Below, one piece after another: positions 1 through 7,431 of a stretch of DNA of 64,000 nucleotides. The stretch's first letter is position 1; every line of letters starts with the position of its first letter. This DNA is from Stutzerimonas balearica DSM 6083. Its GTDB lineage: Bacteria > Pseudomonadota > Gammaproteobacteria > Pseudomonadales > Pseudomonadaceae. The notes under the pieces were generated by a model, which saw only the letters and a program-made list of their open reading frames with translations, had not been told where the DNA came from and searched no databases. A program made the position numbers and the translations under genes. The DNA lies in the NCBI RefSeq assembly GCF_000818015.1, contig NZ_CP007511.1:372001-436000 (forward strand). The letters are read 5' to 3'.

Positions 1-1217
1 AAGGCGCATTCCAGATGCAGATTTCGCAGCTGGACTACAACAGCTTCCTCGGCGTGATCGGCATCGGCCGCATCGCCCGCGGCAAGGTCCGCTCCAACAC
101 CCCGGTGACCGCCATCGGCGCCGACGGCAAGAAGCGCAACGGCCGCATCCTCAAGATCATGGGCCACCACGGCCTGCAGCGCGTCGAGGTGGAAGAAGCC
201 ACCGCCGGCGACATCGTCTGCGTCTCGGGCATGGACGAGCTGTTCATCTCCGACACGCTTTGCGACCAGCAGAGCGTCGAGGCGCTGCCGCCGCTGACCG
301 TCGACCAGCCGACCGTGAGCATGACCTTCCAGGTCAACGACTCGCCGTTCGCCGGCAAGGAAGGCAAGTTCGTCACCAGCCGCAATATCAAGGATCGTCT
401 GGACAAGGAGCTGCTGCACAACGTGGCGCTGCGCGTCGAACAGGGCGACAGCCCGGAGAAGTTCAAGGTCTCCGGCCGCGGCGAGCTGCACCTGTCGGTA
501 CTGATCGAAACCATGCGCCGTGAAGGCTTTGAGCTGGCCGTGGGCCGCCCGGAAGTGGTGATCATCGAGAACGAGGCCGGCGAGAAGCAGGAACCGTACG
601 AGAACGTCACCATCGACATCGAGGAGCAGCACCAGGGCCCGGTGATGGAGCAGATGGGCCTGCGCAAGGGCGATCTGACCAACATGATCCCCGACGGCAA
701 GGGGCGTATCCGTCTGGAATACACCATCCCCGCGCGCGGCCTGATCGGCTTCCGCAACGCCTTCCTGACCCTGACCTCGGGCACCGGCATTCTGACCTCG
801 ACCTTCAGCCATTACGGGCCGATCAAGGCCGGTGAAGTGACCAACCGCCAGAACGGCGTGCTGGTCTCCATGGCTACCGGCACTGCGCTGACCTACTCGC
901 TGGAAACCCTGCAGGACCGCGGCAAGCTGTTCCTCAGCCCGGGCGACGAGGTCTACGAAGGCCAGCTGGCCGGCATCCACAGCCGCGACAACGACCTGGT
1001 GATCAACCCGACCAAGGCCAAGAAGCTCGACAACATGCGCGCTTCGGGTAAGGACGAGACCATCCAGCTGACCCCGGCACTGAAATTCACCCTCGAGCAG
1101 GCGCTGGAATTCATTGCTGACGACGAGCTGGTGGAAGTCACGCCGAAGTCGATCCGCCTGCGCAAGAAGATGCTGAACGAGAACGACCGCAAGCGCTACG
1201 AGCGCAGCAAGGTCTAA
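1..1217 (+). CDS. typA: Ribosome-associated GTPase TypA/BipA, C-terminal part (5' end outside the window)
   Basis: The reading frame is open from the window edge, so about 404 codons of a protein usually near 605 residues are present and the GTPase domain is missing. The visible part begins in the second beta-barrel domain (QISQLDYNSFLGVIGIGRI). It continues through the EF-G-like domains (RGELHLSVLIETMRREG; PARGLIGFRNAFL) and the BipA-specific C-terminal domain ending in RKKMLNENDRKRYERSKV. TypA binds the ribosome and supports growth under stress and cold. An intrinsic terminator follows directly. The first in-frame ATG, at 15, is internal and not the true start. Confidence 0.97.
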   Translation, partial: GAFQMQISQLDYNSFLGVIGIGRIARGKVRSNTPVTAIGADGKKRNGRILKIMGHHGLQRVEVEEATAGDIVCVSGMDELFISDTLCDQQSVEALPPLTVDQPTVSMTFQVNDSPFAGKEGKFVTSRNIKDRLDKELLHNVALRVEQGDSPEKFKVSGRGELHLSVLIETMRREGFELAVGRPEVVIIENEAGEKQEPYENVTIDIEEQHQGPVMEQMGLRKGDLTNMIPDGKGRIRLEYTIPARGLIGFRNAFLTLTSGTGILTSTFSHYGPIKAGEVTNRQNGVLVSMATGTALTYSLETLQDRGKLFLSPGDEVYEGQLAGIHSRDNDLVINPTKAKKLDNMRASGKDETIQLTPALKFTLEQALEFIADDELVEVTPKSIRLRKKMLNENDRKRYERSKV

Positions 1218-1235
1218 ACGCCGTTGCAGTCAGAC

Positions 1236-1263
1236 AAAGGCGCCTTCGGGCGCCTTTGTTGTT
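1236..1263 (+). terminator. Intrinsic terminator of typA
   Basis: A 9-bp perfect inverted repeat (AAAGGCGCC / GGCGCCTTT) with a TTCG tetraloop is followed by a T-rich run. It lies 19 bases after the typA stop codon. Confidence 0.9.
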
Positions 1264-1403
1264 TCTATCCAAAAATCGCGCCCATGGACTTGAGCCACGG
1301 CATCTGCGCGAACTACCCTTCCAGGATAGTGGCACGTCGCCACCTTCCTGGCAGGGACCGCCGTCATCAATACCCAGACGCCAACCATGGGTCGCCCTAC
1401 CGC

Positions 1404-2369
1404 TCAACCCAGCGGGCTGCGCACCCCCGCAAATGCCTGGCCCAGCACATGCGTATAGATTTGCGTCGTGCGCACGTCGGCATGCCCGAGCAGCGTCTGT
1501 ACCGTGCGGATATCGCTGCCCCGGCGCAGCAGCTCGGTAGCAAAGGTATGCCGAAAGGTGTGGGAACTCGCCGGCTTGCCCAACCCACAGGCCTGCACCG
1601 CCTGCTTGATGGCACGCTGAATGGAGCTGACATGCACGTGATGACGAGCCGGGTCGCCGTCCGCATCCATGCATACCCCGGCGGAGGGAAACAGCCATTG
1701 CCATTGCAGCGAACCGGAAGCGCTGGGGTACTTGCGTTTGAGTGCGTGGGGCACCGTCACCGGCACCTGGTAGAACGCCTCCCGCGCCTGCCGCCGCGCG
1801 CGAATCAGCGCAATCCGTTCCGTCAGCCGCGCAGTCAGGCTGGTTGGCAGCAAGGTGGTGCGGTCCTTACCGCCCTTGCCGTCACGCACGATAATGACCT
1901 GCTTGTCGAAATCGATGTCCTTAATCCGCAACCGCGCAGCTTCCACCACGCGCAAGCCTGCGCCATACATCAGCGACGCCAGCAGATCATAGGGTGGTGC
2001 CAGCCGACCAATGATCGCCAGCGCCTCCTGGTGCGAAAGCACCACCGGCAAGCGCGGTGGGCGTTTGGCTCGGATCGTCTCGCCAATATCACCCAGCGGT
2101 CGCTCAAGTACACGGGCGTACAGAAACACGACGGCATTCAGCGCCAGATTTTGCGTGGCCGCCGCCACGTGGCGCTCGCTGGCAAGCCAGCTCAGAAACT
2201 GGTTGACCTCGGCAGGCCCGAGCTCCAGCGGATGGCGCATCTGGTGAAACCGCAGGTAAAAGCGTATCCAGTACCCGTAACTTTTCTCGGTGCGGATGCT
2301 GTAGTGATGCGCGCGCATCACGGCCTGAAACTGCTCCCGCAGGCGCGGCTTGGGCGGTTGGCTATCCAT
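1404..2369 (-). CDS. intI: Integron integrase (tyrosine recombinase), 321 aa
   Basis: The enzyme catalyses recombination between attI and attC sites. All catalytic residues are visible: R140 in GAGLRVVEAARL, K165 in DGKGGK, H270 and R273 in HTFRH, H296 in LLGH and nucleophile Y305 in TQIYTHV. An insertion between the lysine and H270 (about residues 205-232, containing ALKRKYPSASGSLQWQWLFP) corresponds to the extra domain that separates IntI proteins from other tyrosine recombinases. The ATG at 2369 is chosen because AAGGAAG lies just upstream of it and MDSQPPKPRLREQF is a usual IntI N-terminus. The frame stays open up to 2429, but the LexA box at 2383-2398 would then be coding. The gene is transcribed away from its cassettes. 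No frameshift or stop is seen, so the enzyme is probably functional. Confidence 0.96.
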   Translation of the reverse strand: MDSQPPKPRLREQFQAVMRAHHYSIRTEKSYGYWIRFYLRFHQMRHPLELGPAEVNQFLSWLASERHVAAATQNLALNAVVFLYARVLERPLGDIGETIRAKRPPRLPVVLSHQEALAIIGRLAPPYDLLASLMYGAGLRVVEAARLRIKDIDFDKQVIIVRDGKGGKDRTTLLPTSLTARLTERIALIRARRQAREAFYQVPVTVPHALKRKYPSASGSLQWQWLFPSAGVCMDADGDPARHHVHVSSIQRAIKQAVQACGLGKPASSHTFRHTFATELLRRGSDIRTVQTLLGHADVRTTQIYTHVLGQAFAGVRSPLG

Positions 2370-2382
2370 ATGACTTCCTTGG

Positions 2383-2398
2383 CTGGTTGTTTGTACAG
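2383..2398 (-). promoter_or_regulatory. LexA (SOS) box of intI
   Basis: On the minus strand the site reads CTGTACAAACAACCAG, which fits the CTG-N10-CAG LexA pattern. It closely resembles the boxes found in front of other integron integrases, which also end in ACCAG. It ends 13 bases before the intI ATG, where a bound repressor would block expression. Integrase induction by SOS is known for other integrons; here it is inferred from the site. Confidence 0.8.
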
Positions 2399-2498
2399 TA
2401 TTCCTGGATTCACAATAGAGAACCGCCAAGCGAACACAGTGGAAGCCATGATCGATCAGCTAAGGCATTGTTTTAAGAGGGAAATGTTTTACAAAGCG

Positions 2499-2516
2499 AC
2501 TCCGTGTTTTCGGAGT
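2499..2516. repeat. Small perfect inverted repeat in the intI-attI leader
   Basis: ACTCCG and CGGAGT flank a TGTTTT loop within the region expected to hold the cassette promoter and accessory integrase sites. Its function is unknown. No convincing -35/-10 pair for a cassette promoter could be picked by eye in 2370-2566. Confidence 0.4.
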
Positions 2517-2566
2517 TATACCGAACGCTACCGTTACGCGTTAACGCCGCATGCGGTCTAATCACT

Positions 2567-2573
2567 GTTAGGT
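2567..2573 (+). other. attI: attI recombination core (GTTAGGT)
   Basis: This is the last core site between intI and the first cassette and it matches GTTRRRY exactly. Strand exchange should occur between G2567 and T2568. The rest of attI, including its integrase-binding repeats, must lie in roughly the 65 bases upstream but was not resolved. Confidence 0.85.
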
Positions 2574-2582
2574 AGCAAGAAT

Positions 2583-3260
2583 ATGCCGTGCTCTGAGGAA
2601 CTAATAGATCTCTACGCCAACGTGACCACATGTGCTAGGCAGTGCAATGGAGTGCAGAACGATCCAATCAACGGCATTATGGGACGAAGCTTCTACTGTC
2701 TAGACGAGAGTTCCGGCATCGACATACTTCTGGTCAGCAAGAACCCTGGAATATCCGATCCGAGAGAAAACGCTTTATACGCGCCGCTAGGCGGTCGAGA
2801 TCGAGTCAATGCTCACGAAGATTTCGTGCGCACCCGGTTTCTCGGAACGAATCAAATCATCACGTCCCGCTATCATGCAAATATTATCAACTGGGTTTCT
2901 GTCATCCTTAACGTACCTGCTGAGCACGATGCTGTATTCTCGCGCGTGGCAATGACTGCACTAGTTAAGTGCCACTCCGCAAACCTCAAAACTGACTCGT
3001 TGCCGGACACAACCAAAAACACCTGCGCAGGTACATTTCTGTATCGCGAGATAGAGATGTTGAAGCCAAAGTTTTTGCTGGCTCTCGGCGGTGAGGCATT
3101 CGACTATCTTGTAAGGCCAAACGTCAGAGCTAGACACAACCTACCCGTTGGAAAGCTTTATCACCCGAGTTGGTCGAACATGCGTGGAGGTGTAGCACAC
3201 TACATAGCAGAGGAACTTCCAAAGCTTAGAGAGCAATTCCAGCGTGCGCTTGCCACCTAA
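2583..3260 (+). CDS. Cassette 1: uracil-DNA-glycosylase-superfamily-like protein with four Fe-S cysteines
   Basis: This 225-residue protein has the layout of Fe-S (family 4/5-type) uracil-DNA glycosylases. An N-terminal cysteine pair (C17, C21) is followed by a strand and loop ILLVSKNPGISDPRE, in the place of the catalytic GEAPG-type motif. Then come ALVKCHS with C130, C148 before FLYREIEMLKPKFLLALGGEA, and LYHPSW, in place of the C-terminal HPS motif. The four cysteines match the 4Fe-4S ligand pattern, though the first pair is CxxxC rather than CxxC. The usual catalytic acid in motif A is not obvious, so real glycosylase activity is uncertain; a relaxed nucleic-acid-binding role is possible. 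The stop codon lies inside the R-double-prime box of attC1. It is the cassette nearest attI and therefore likely the best expressed. Confidence 0.6.
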   Translation: MPCSEELIDLYANVTTCARQCNGVQNDPINGIMGRSFYCLDESSGIDILLVSKNPGISDPRENALYAPLGGRDRVNAHEDFVRTRFLGTNQIITSRYHANIINWVSVILNVPAEHDAVFSRVAMTALVKCHSANLKTDSLPDTTKNTCAGTFLYREIEMLKPKFLLALGGEAFDYLVRPNVRARHNLPVGKLYHPSWSNMRGGVAHYIAEELPKLREQFQRALAT

Positions 3261-3343
3261 CAATGCGCTCAACTATCACTCACTTCGTTCGCTGGACAGC
3301 CAAAATCTGCGCTTTTGTCTGCCCGTTAGCTTAATCGTTATGC
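3255..3343 (+). repeat. attC1 (89 bp, long subfamily)
   Basis: It runs from ACCTAAC to the core GTTATGC (cut after G3337). The imperfect palindrome is shared almost base for base with attC7 and attC9 (CTTCGTTCGCTGGACAGCC, then GCCCGTTAGCTTAATC). Confidence 0.9.
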
Positions 3344-3359
3344 ATCTTAGGAGTGCAAT

Positions 3360-3986
3360 GTGACAAATGAAGTATTCAACTTATTCATGGCAGCCTTCTA
3401 CATTGCAGTAATAGCTGGCGCTATAGTTTTCGTTTTCTGGATGACGATTCAGAAAAGAAAGAACATGGAGAGGATGAAAGGAAATATAAAGCATAAGCTC
3501 TCATCATCAGTTTCACTTTCCGCAAAAGACATTACATTAATTGGCCGCGGCTTCGACCTATCCCCTAAAAGCAGTCGCGATGTAATTTATAGACTTTATG
3601 CTGAGGTTAATGAGCCAAAAGCTTTTTCAGAGTTACAGAATTTGGTAGTTGAAATCGAAAAAGAAGAACCATTTGACGAGCTGCCTGATGAGGTAAAACC
3701 ATCTCTATCCAGGCTGCTTAAAATTATTGAATCATCAAAAGATGAATCAGACAAACATGTTCTTCTGCCAATAACATCAACTCTAAACAAATACACTGAA
3801 CTCAAATTAGAGCAAGAAAAAACAAAGAAGCAGACAAGCAGAGCTTACATAATAACGATTATCAGCTTTGTGGTTGGGGCAATAAGCTTCTACTTCACGC
3901 TAAAGTCCCCATCAGATGTTGATATAAAAAGAGCTATGGAGCAGGTTCTAATTGAGCGCTCAGCCACCAACACCAACGAGCCGTAA
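3360..3986 (+). CDS. Cassette 2: unknown membrane-anchored protein, 208 aa
   Basis: No family is recognised. An N-terminal transmembrane helix (about residues 8-28, FMAAFYIAVIAGAIVFVFW) is followed by a basic stretch. Then comes a charged, mostly helical soluble region of about 125 residues, and a second transmembrane helix near the C-terminus (about residues 163-181, AYIITIISFVVGAISFYF). This hairpin topology leaves the middle region on one side of the membrane. The GTG start at 3360 is supported by AGGAG six bases upstream. Codon use is AT-rich compared with the chromosome. Confidence 0.75.
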   Translation: MTNEVFNLFMAAFYIAVIAGAIVFVFWMTIQKRKNMERMKGNIKHKLSSSVSLSAKDITLIGRGFDLSPKSSRDVIYRLYAEVNEPKAFSELQNLVVEIEKEEPFDELPDEVKPSLSRLLKIIESSKDESDKHVLLPITSTLNKYTELKLEQEKTKKQTSRAYIITIISFVVGAISFYFTLKSPSDVDIKRAMEQVLIERSATNTNEP

Positions 3987-4063
3987 GCATAACAATTGGT
4001 TCAAGTCGCTCGCTTCGCTCACTCGGGACCGGCTAAAGCCGGCCCCTTAACCAAACGTTATAC
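3987..4063 (+). repeat. attC2 (77 bp, short subfamily)
   Basis: It runs from GCATAAC to the core GTTATAC (cut after G4057). Its GGGACCGGCTAAAGCCGGCCCC centre is a stem typical of this subfamily and is repeated with small changes in attC5, 6, 8 and 10. Confidence 0.9.
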
Positions 4064-4078
4064 ACAAAGGGAGCATCA

Positions 4079-4327
4079 GTGAAAGGATTCCTACACACCC
4101 TAATGGGCGCTGCTTCTGGAGCAGCCCTATTGATTCTCACATCATTCGTTCCCTCATTATTTAGCGAGGTCATGGCTTTGGTTGAGGCAGGTGCCGAGGT
4201 GAATGCGGCTGCCTGGGCAGTTTTCTTTTGGCTGGCTATCCTGGGTGGAGCAATGTTTGTGTTTGGACACATATTCAATGCGTTCAATAAAAAAGTAGCC
4301 AAGCATTTCGAGACTTGGTTCGAGTAA
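4079..4327 (+). CDS. Cassette 3: small membrane protein, 82 aa
   Basis: The protein has two predicted transmembrane helices, about residues 8-33 (MGAASGAALLILTSFVPSLF) and 45-66 (AWAVFFWLAILGGAMFVFGH), and a basic C-terminal tail (NKKVAKHF). The GTG start at 4079 follows AGGGAG at a good distance. No known family is recognised. Membrane proteins of this size are common cassette products. Confidence 0.7.
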   Translation: MKGFLHTLMGAASGAALLILTSFVPSLFSEVMALVEAGAEVNAAAWAVFFWLAILGGAMFVFGHIFNAFNKKVAKHFETWFE

Positions 4328-4329
4328 AT

Positions 4330-4416
4330 GTACAACAAGGCCATTAAGTTTGTTACGGGCCTTTGGCCCTCCACCGGACGCCCTTGCCAGGGCGCCGCTT
4401 ATGGCTGGCGTTAGTT
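4330..4416 (+). repeat. attC3 (87 bp, divergent)
   Basis: It begins GTACAAC and ends in the core GTTAGTT (cut after G4410). Outer arms AACAAGGCCATTAAG and CTTATGGCTGGCGTTAG pair imperfectly. Its centre is unrelated to the two main attC subfamilies, so this cassette probably came from another integron pool. Confidence 0.8.
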
Positions 4417-4430
4417 TTTAAGGAGGTTAC

Positions 4431-5147
4431 GTGCTAATTGGAGATGTATTGCTAGTCACTGGAGATAACAAAATATCTTCAGGACTTGCTATGGCACAGA
4501 AGGCAATTTACAAGAACGCAATTTCTAGCCATGTAGAGCTTGGGCTTGGAGATGGCACATTTGTCCACGCAACGGGCGATGGCGGGGTTCATATCACATT
4601 TATTCTTGAAGAACTCAAAGAGTGTAAAGGTGAATGGAGGGCTATTCGCCTAAAGGGAATCTCCGAGGAACAGCAGGAGAAGCTTGGGAAGGCAGGCTTA
4701 TATTTCCTTCGGCAAGACTACAACAAGGTCTTCATGGGGTCTGGAACTGATCACTCGTCATTCTGTTCAGAATTAATTGCAAAAGTGTATGAAAAAGCAG
4801 GGGTAAGAATATTAGACGGTAAGCAGCCGAGTAAGGTGGCTCCAGCCCATTTTGATAAAGAGGCAGATTCCTTGTCAGATTGGGAAGATGTAACGGAAGA
4901 ATATCGGGAACGGCTAAAAGAGATCGAAGCTAATCCTTTTCCCTATAGATTTGCATGCAGCACAATACAGGCTTCAATGGCCAAGCGTCATTTAACTAGC
5001 AAGGGTAGAGAGGCAATCTTCAAAGCAATGGAAGTGCTATCGGAGAATGAGCAAAACCCAAAAATGAAAGAAGTCGTTGAAAAGGTCAAGAAAGATCTTA
5101 GAGAAAAAAGGGTTCTTCATTTTTGGGATGAAAATGATCAAAACTAA
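4431..5147 (+). CDS. Cassette 4: YiiX/YebB-like permuted NlpC/P60-type cysteine hydrolase, 238 aa
   Basis: The protein begins with MLIGDVLLVTG, typical of the circularly permuted NlpC/P60 (YiiX, DUF830) fold. H34 in SSHVELGLGDG and C112 in SSFCSELIAKVYEKAG sit in the order expected for that permuted class, histidine first and cysteine later. The family contains amidases, peptidases or acyltransferases; the substrate here cannot be read from sequence. The C-terminal 70 residues are helical and charged and probably not catalytic. There is no signal peptide, so a cytoplasmic location is likely. The GTG start has a very strong AAGGAGG upstream, unusual for a cassette gene. Confidence 0.7.
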   Translation: MLIGDVLLVTGDNKISSGLAMAQKAIYKNAISSHVELGLGDGTFVHATGDGGVHITFILEELKECKGEWRAIRLKGISEEQQEKLGKAGLYFLRQDYNKVFMGSGTDHSSFCSELIAKVYEKAGVRILDGKQPSKVAPAHFDKEADSLSDWEDVTEEYRERLKEIEANPFPYRFACSTIQASMAKRHLTSKGREAIFKAMEVLSENEQNPKMKEVVEKVKKDLREKRVLHFWDENDQN

Positions 5148-5213
5148 CAAGGCGCTGCACTCGGACAAATTTTCCGCTTCGCTCCAAATTTGCCGGTGAG
5201 CGCGGCGTTAGGC
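5142..5213 (+). repeat. attC4 (72 bp)
   Basis: It runs from AACTAAC to the core GTTAGGC (cut after G5207). It contains the paired segments CTCGGACAAATTT and AAATTTGCCGGTGAG. It belongs to neither main subfamily. Confidence 0.85.
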
Positions 5214-5260
5214 CAAGCAAAACAATCGGAAAACGCAGTTATATACACACAGGAAATTTC

Positions 5261-5554
5261 ATGATCTTTTTCATTGCATTAATTTTGGGTCTTATCCCGG
5301 CTATAATTGCAGCACTCAAAGGGCGGCGCTTCTTTGTCTGGTGGGTATATGGCACTCTTGTTTTGATTATTGCCTTGCCACACTCATTGTTTGCATCAAT
5401 ATTGAAGAGCTGCCCGCAGTGCAAAGAAAGTGCGCGGCGTGACGCAAATATATGCCCGCACTGCAGAACAGAATTCTTTCACAACAAGTCAATAGCAAAC
5501 ACGCATGGCCAAACGAGAGTTTCACGTCATTCTTCTAACAGTTGGCCAGAATAG
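5261..5554 (+). CDS. Cassette 5: membrane protein with C-terminal zinc ribbon, 97 aa
   Basis: Two hydrophobic helices (about residues 2-19 and 26-46) precede a zinc-ribbon knuckle pair, C51-P-Q-C54 and C65-P-H-C68. The tail is polar. This arrangement resembles small DUF-type membrane proteins that expose a zinc ribbon to the cytoplasm; the function is unknown. AGGAAA lies upstream of the ATG. The remaining 90 bases of the cassette before attC5 (5555-5643) hold no gene. Confidence 0.65.
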   Translation: MIFFIALILGLIPAIIAALKGRRFFVWWVYGTLVLIIALPHSLFASILKSCPQCKESARRDANICPHCRTEFFHNKSIANTHGQTRVSRHSSNSWPE

Positions 5555-5643
5555 TTAATGATCGCAATCATCATGCCTTTTGCAGGGCTGTTTTGGTAAA
5601 GCCAAAGTGTGGTTTTCGGCAGCGGCTTTCATCTCAGTACCGA

Positions 5644-5719
5644 GCCTAACAACTGGTTCAAACCGTTCGCTTCGCTCACTGGGACGGGCTAAAGCCCGCC
5701 CCTTAACCAAACGTTATGT
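5644..5719 (+). repeat. attC5 (76 bp, short subfamily)
   Basis: It runs from GCCTAAC to the core GTTATGT (cut after G5713) with the GACGGGCTAAAGCCCGCCCC stem. The core itself supplies an ATG at 5716. Confidence 0.9.
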
Positions 5720-5847
5720 GCAAGAACAATGAGTGGCATCCTTGGGTGCGCTCATTAACCGGCCCGCCTGGTTTGCTGCTTCCTGAAAATTGGCGGGTAT
5801 TTAAAAAAGCAGCAAAAGTCTGGACGGCCTTGATCCAGGTATTTTGA
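5716..5847 (+). CDS. Cassette 6, possible ORF a: 43-aa peptide starting in the attC5 core
   Basis: The ATG is part of the core GTTATGT and the frame runs 43 codons (MCKNNEWHPWVRSLTG, ending VWTALIQVF). No Shine-Dalgarno sequence precedes it because the bases upstream belong to attC5. Composition is protein-like (tryptophans, a proline-rich turn, an amphipathic end). It may still be a chance frame, and no homologue is recognised. Confidence 0.3.
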   Translation: MCKNNEWHPWVRSLTGPPGLLLPENWRVFKKAAKVWTALIQVF

Positions 5848-5878
5848 AAGACTGAGGCCAGTTAAAGAAGGAGAGCCA

Positions 5879-6028
5879 ATGGCTAAACCTAATTTAACAA
5901 GTTCAGCAAGCTTGCACCTGAGGCTGGGTGCTTTTGGGGCTTTGTTTGCAGTTTTGGCTGCATCATTCACTCCATTAGCAGCTTTCGGGCTGGCTCTGCT
6001 AGCTTCGTTAGTCCTAGCTAAAGTGTAA
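5879..6028 (+). CDS. Cassette 6, ORF b: 49-aa alanine/leucine-rich membrane peptide
   Basis: The ATG follows AAGGAGAG at the right distance. The translation starts MAKPNLTSSASLHLRLG and then runs as one long hydrophobic segment (about residues 17-47) ending KV. It reads as a single- or double-pass small membrane protein of unknown function, too short for most gene callers. Confidence 0.55.
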   Translation: MAKPNLTSSASLHLRLGAFGALFAVLAASFTPLAAFGLALLASLVLAKV

Positions 6029-6094
6029 TGCTTAGGTGCGTATTCAGTTTGGCTGGCGCACCGACCTTTACCATCACCAACAACGGAGGTTCGA

Positions 6095-6280
6095 ATGGAA
6101 AGCGTAGAGAGCAAGTTAGGCTATTACCCCAAGTGCCCATACTGCGAGAATGACCACGGTTTCGACGTAACATTATGCCCACACACGTTTGGAGCAGGTG
6201 GCATGTGCGAGCTGGTTAGCTGTAAGAGCTGCCATAAAATAATTAATGTCTCCTGCCCTCCTGTAGAAAAGAAAGGCTAG
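6095..6280 (+). CDS. Cassette 6, ORF c: 61-aa zinc-ribbon protein
   Basis: Cysteine knuckles C14-P-Y-C17 and C43-K-S-C46, with further C28, C38 and C54, suggest one zinc ribbon. CGGAGG lies upstream of the ATG. There is no transmembrane segment. Its function is unknown. It shares the cassette with the preceding small membrane ORF. Confidence 0.6.
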   Translation: MESVESKLGYYPKCPYCENDHGFDVTLCPHTFGAGGMCELVSCKSCHKIINVSCPPVEKKG

Positions 6281-6299
6281 AGAAAAATCGGCGAAAAGA

Positions 6300-6375
6300 A
6301 CATAACAAGTCGCTCAAATCGCTCACTTTGTTCGCTTGGACGGGCTAAAGCCCGCCCCTTAGCTTATCGTTAGGC
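6300..6375 (+). repeat. attC6 (76 bp, short subfamily)
   Basis: It runs from ACATAAC to the core GTTAGGC (cut after G6369). The centre has the GACGGGCTAAAGCCCGCCCC stem, while the right arm (TTAGCTTATC) is closer to the long subfamily, so it looks like a mixed site. Confidence 0.9.
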
Positions 6376-6390
6376 CTAAAGGAGAATCAC

Positions 6391-6786
6391 ATGACAATAA
6401 TGTACTGCCAATCATGCCACTCAGTTTCGGAATGCCGAGTCGAGAGCCCCCAGCCCACCACCCGAACATTATATTTTGAAAATCCTTATATAAACGTATA
6501 TGTACGGGCTAGAACCTGTGAAAAATGCGGAGAATCTTTCAAAACATATGAAATTGGCGAAGCATCGTTTAAGGCAATGCGTAAATGCGTCGAAATGAGC
6601 GCAGCCCTAGGCGAGTTTATAACTGACACGTGGGCGAGCACCCGCGCTGAGTTCCAAGAGAATCGCGCCGCTCTGGCGGCACAAGAAAACGAGGAAGAAC
6701 ACTCATTTGAAGACTCAATCAAAAAAGAACCGTCATATTTAGGCGGAAATGTAGCATCAATTTTCAAAAACAAAGAAGAACATTAA
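6391..6786 (+). CDS. Cassette 7, ORF a: protein with NrdR-like zinc ribbon, 131 aa
   Basis: The N-terminal 54 residues follow the NrdR zinc-ribbon pattern: C6-Q-S-C9, a middle hairpin, then RARTCEKCGESFKTYE with C43 and C46. In NrdR the ribbon binds DNA upstream of ribonucleotide reductase genes, but here the ATP-cone domain is absent. Residues 55-131 are a charged helical region with an acidic stretch (ENEEEHSFEDS). It may be a small DNA-binding regulator, or part of a type-IV-antitoxin-like pair; neither is shown. The start is well supported by AAAGGAGA. Confidence 0.6.
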   Translation: MTIMYCQSCHSVSECRVESPQPTTRTLYFENPYINVYVRARTCEKCGESFKTYEIGEASFKAMRKCVEMSAALGEFITDTWASTRAEFQENRAALAAQENEEEHSFEDSIKKEPSYLGGNVASIFKNKEEH

Positions 6787-6845
6787 ATCGCTTATCAGGC
6801 TTCGCAGCGGGTAAAATTCACTCCAAAAATAAAACAGGGGGCACC

Positions 6846-7265
6846 ATGAGCACTGCTCATTCGCGAACAGCTTTAGGCCGCGCTGAGTTCTTCTTACACC
6901 TTGCTGAGAAATGCACACCCGATCAACGTGCCGAATTCGAAGCCTATGTCGACGCATCAATTATTTTCGCAAGAACCGCACTGCATTGACTAAAAAGTAA
7001 GTGCAGCAATCACCCATCTTGGGGAAAATGGTTCACACAGTTAAAAGGCCATCCCGCAGTGGAGTTCTTCCGCGGAAATCGCGACTTTCTACTGAAAGAG
7101 GGCCCGACCAAAATTGGTCAAGTCATCTCGTTTAATCCCGTAACAACAGCTGCTCAGCTATATTTCTTTGAAACACCTCCAGCGCCAGCAACAGAAACGC
7201 TAAGGAAACACCTAGACTCATACACAAAAATCCTTCAAGAAGGCGAGAGCATTTTCAAAACATAA
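6846..7265 (+). pseudogene. Cassette 7, ORF b: unknown 139-codon gene with an in-frame TGA
   Basis: From the ATG at 6846 (preceded by CAGGGGG) the frame codes 47 residues (MSTAHSRTALGRAEFF to FARTALH). It then meets TGA at 6987-6989 and continues open in the same frame for 91 codons (from LKSKCSNHPSWGKW to EGESIFKT). Composition is coherent on both sides, so the stop most likely arose from CGA to TGA in one gene. Translation from the GTG at 7059 would give only the last 68 residues. The function is unknown. The second half has a globular look (EFFRGNRDFLLKEGPTKIG). Confidence 0.65.
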
Positions 7266-7314
7266 ATTTCAAATAGAATTATTAAATCGACAATGTAGTT
7301 GAACTGGCGCACCA

Positions 7315-7403
7315 CCCTAACAAGTCGCTCAATTGTCGCTCACCTCGTTCGCTGGACAGCCAAAAGCTACGCTTTTGTCTGCCCGTTAGCTTAATCGTTA
7401 GGC
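7315..7403 (+). repeat. attC7 (89 bp, long subfamily)
   Basis: It runs from CCCTAAC to the core GTTAGGC (cut after G7397). It is near-identical to attC1 and attC9. Confidence 0.9.
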
Positions 7404-7431
7404 GGTTATCTCTTTTAAGGACGTGCTCAAT

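Noticed and set aside
1224..2561. Long plus-strand frame (445 codons) across intI
   Set aside because: It is antisense to a clear integrase, begins in the typA terminator region and has no family features.
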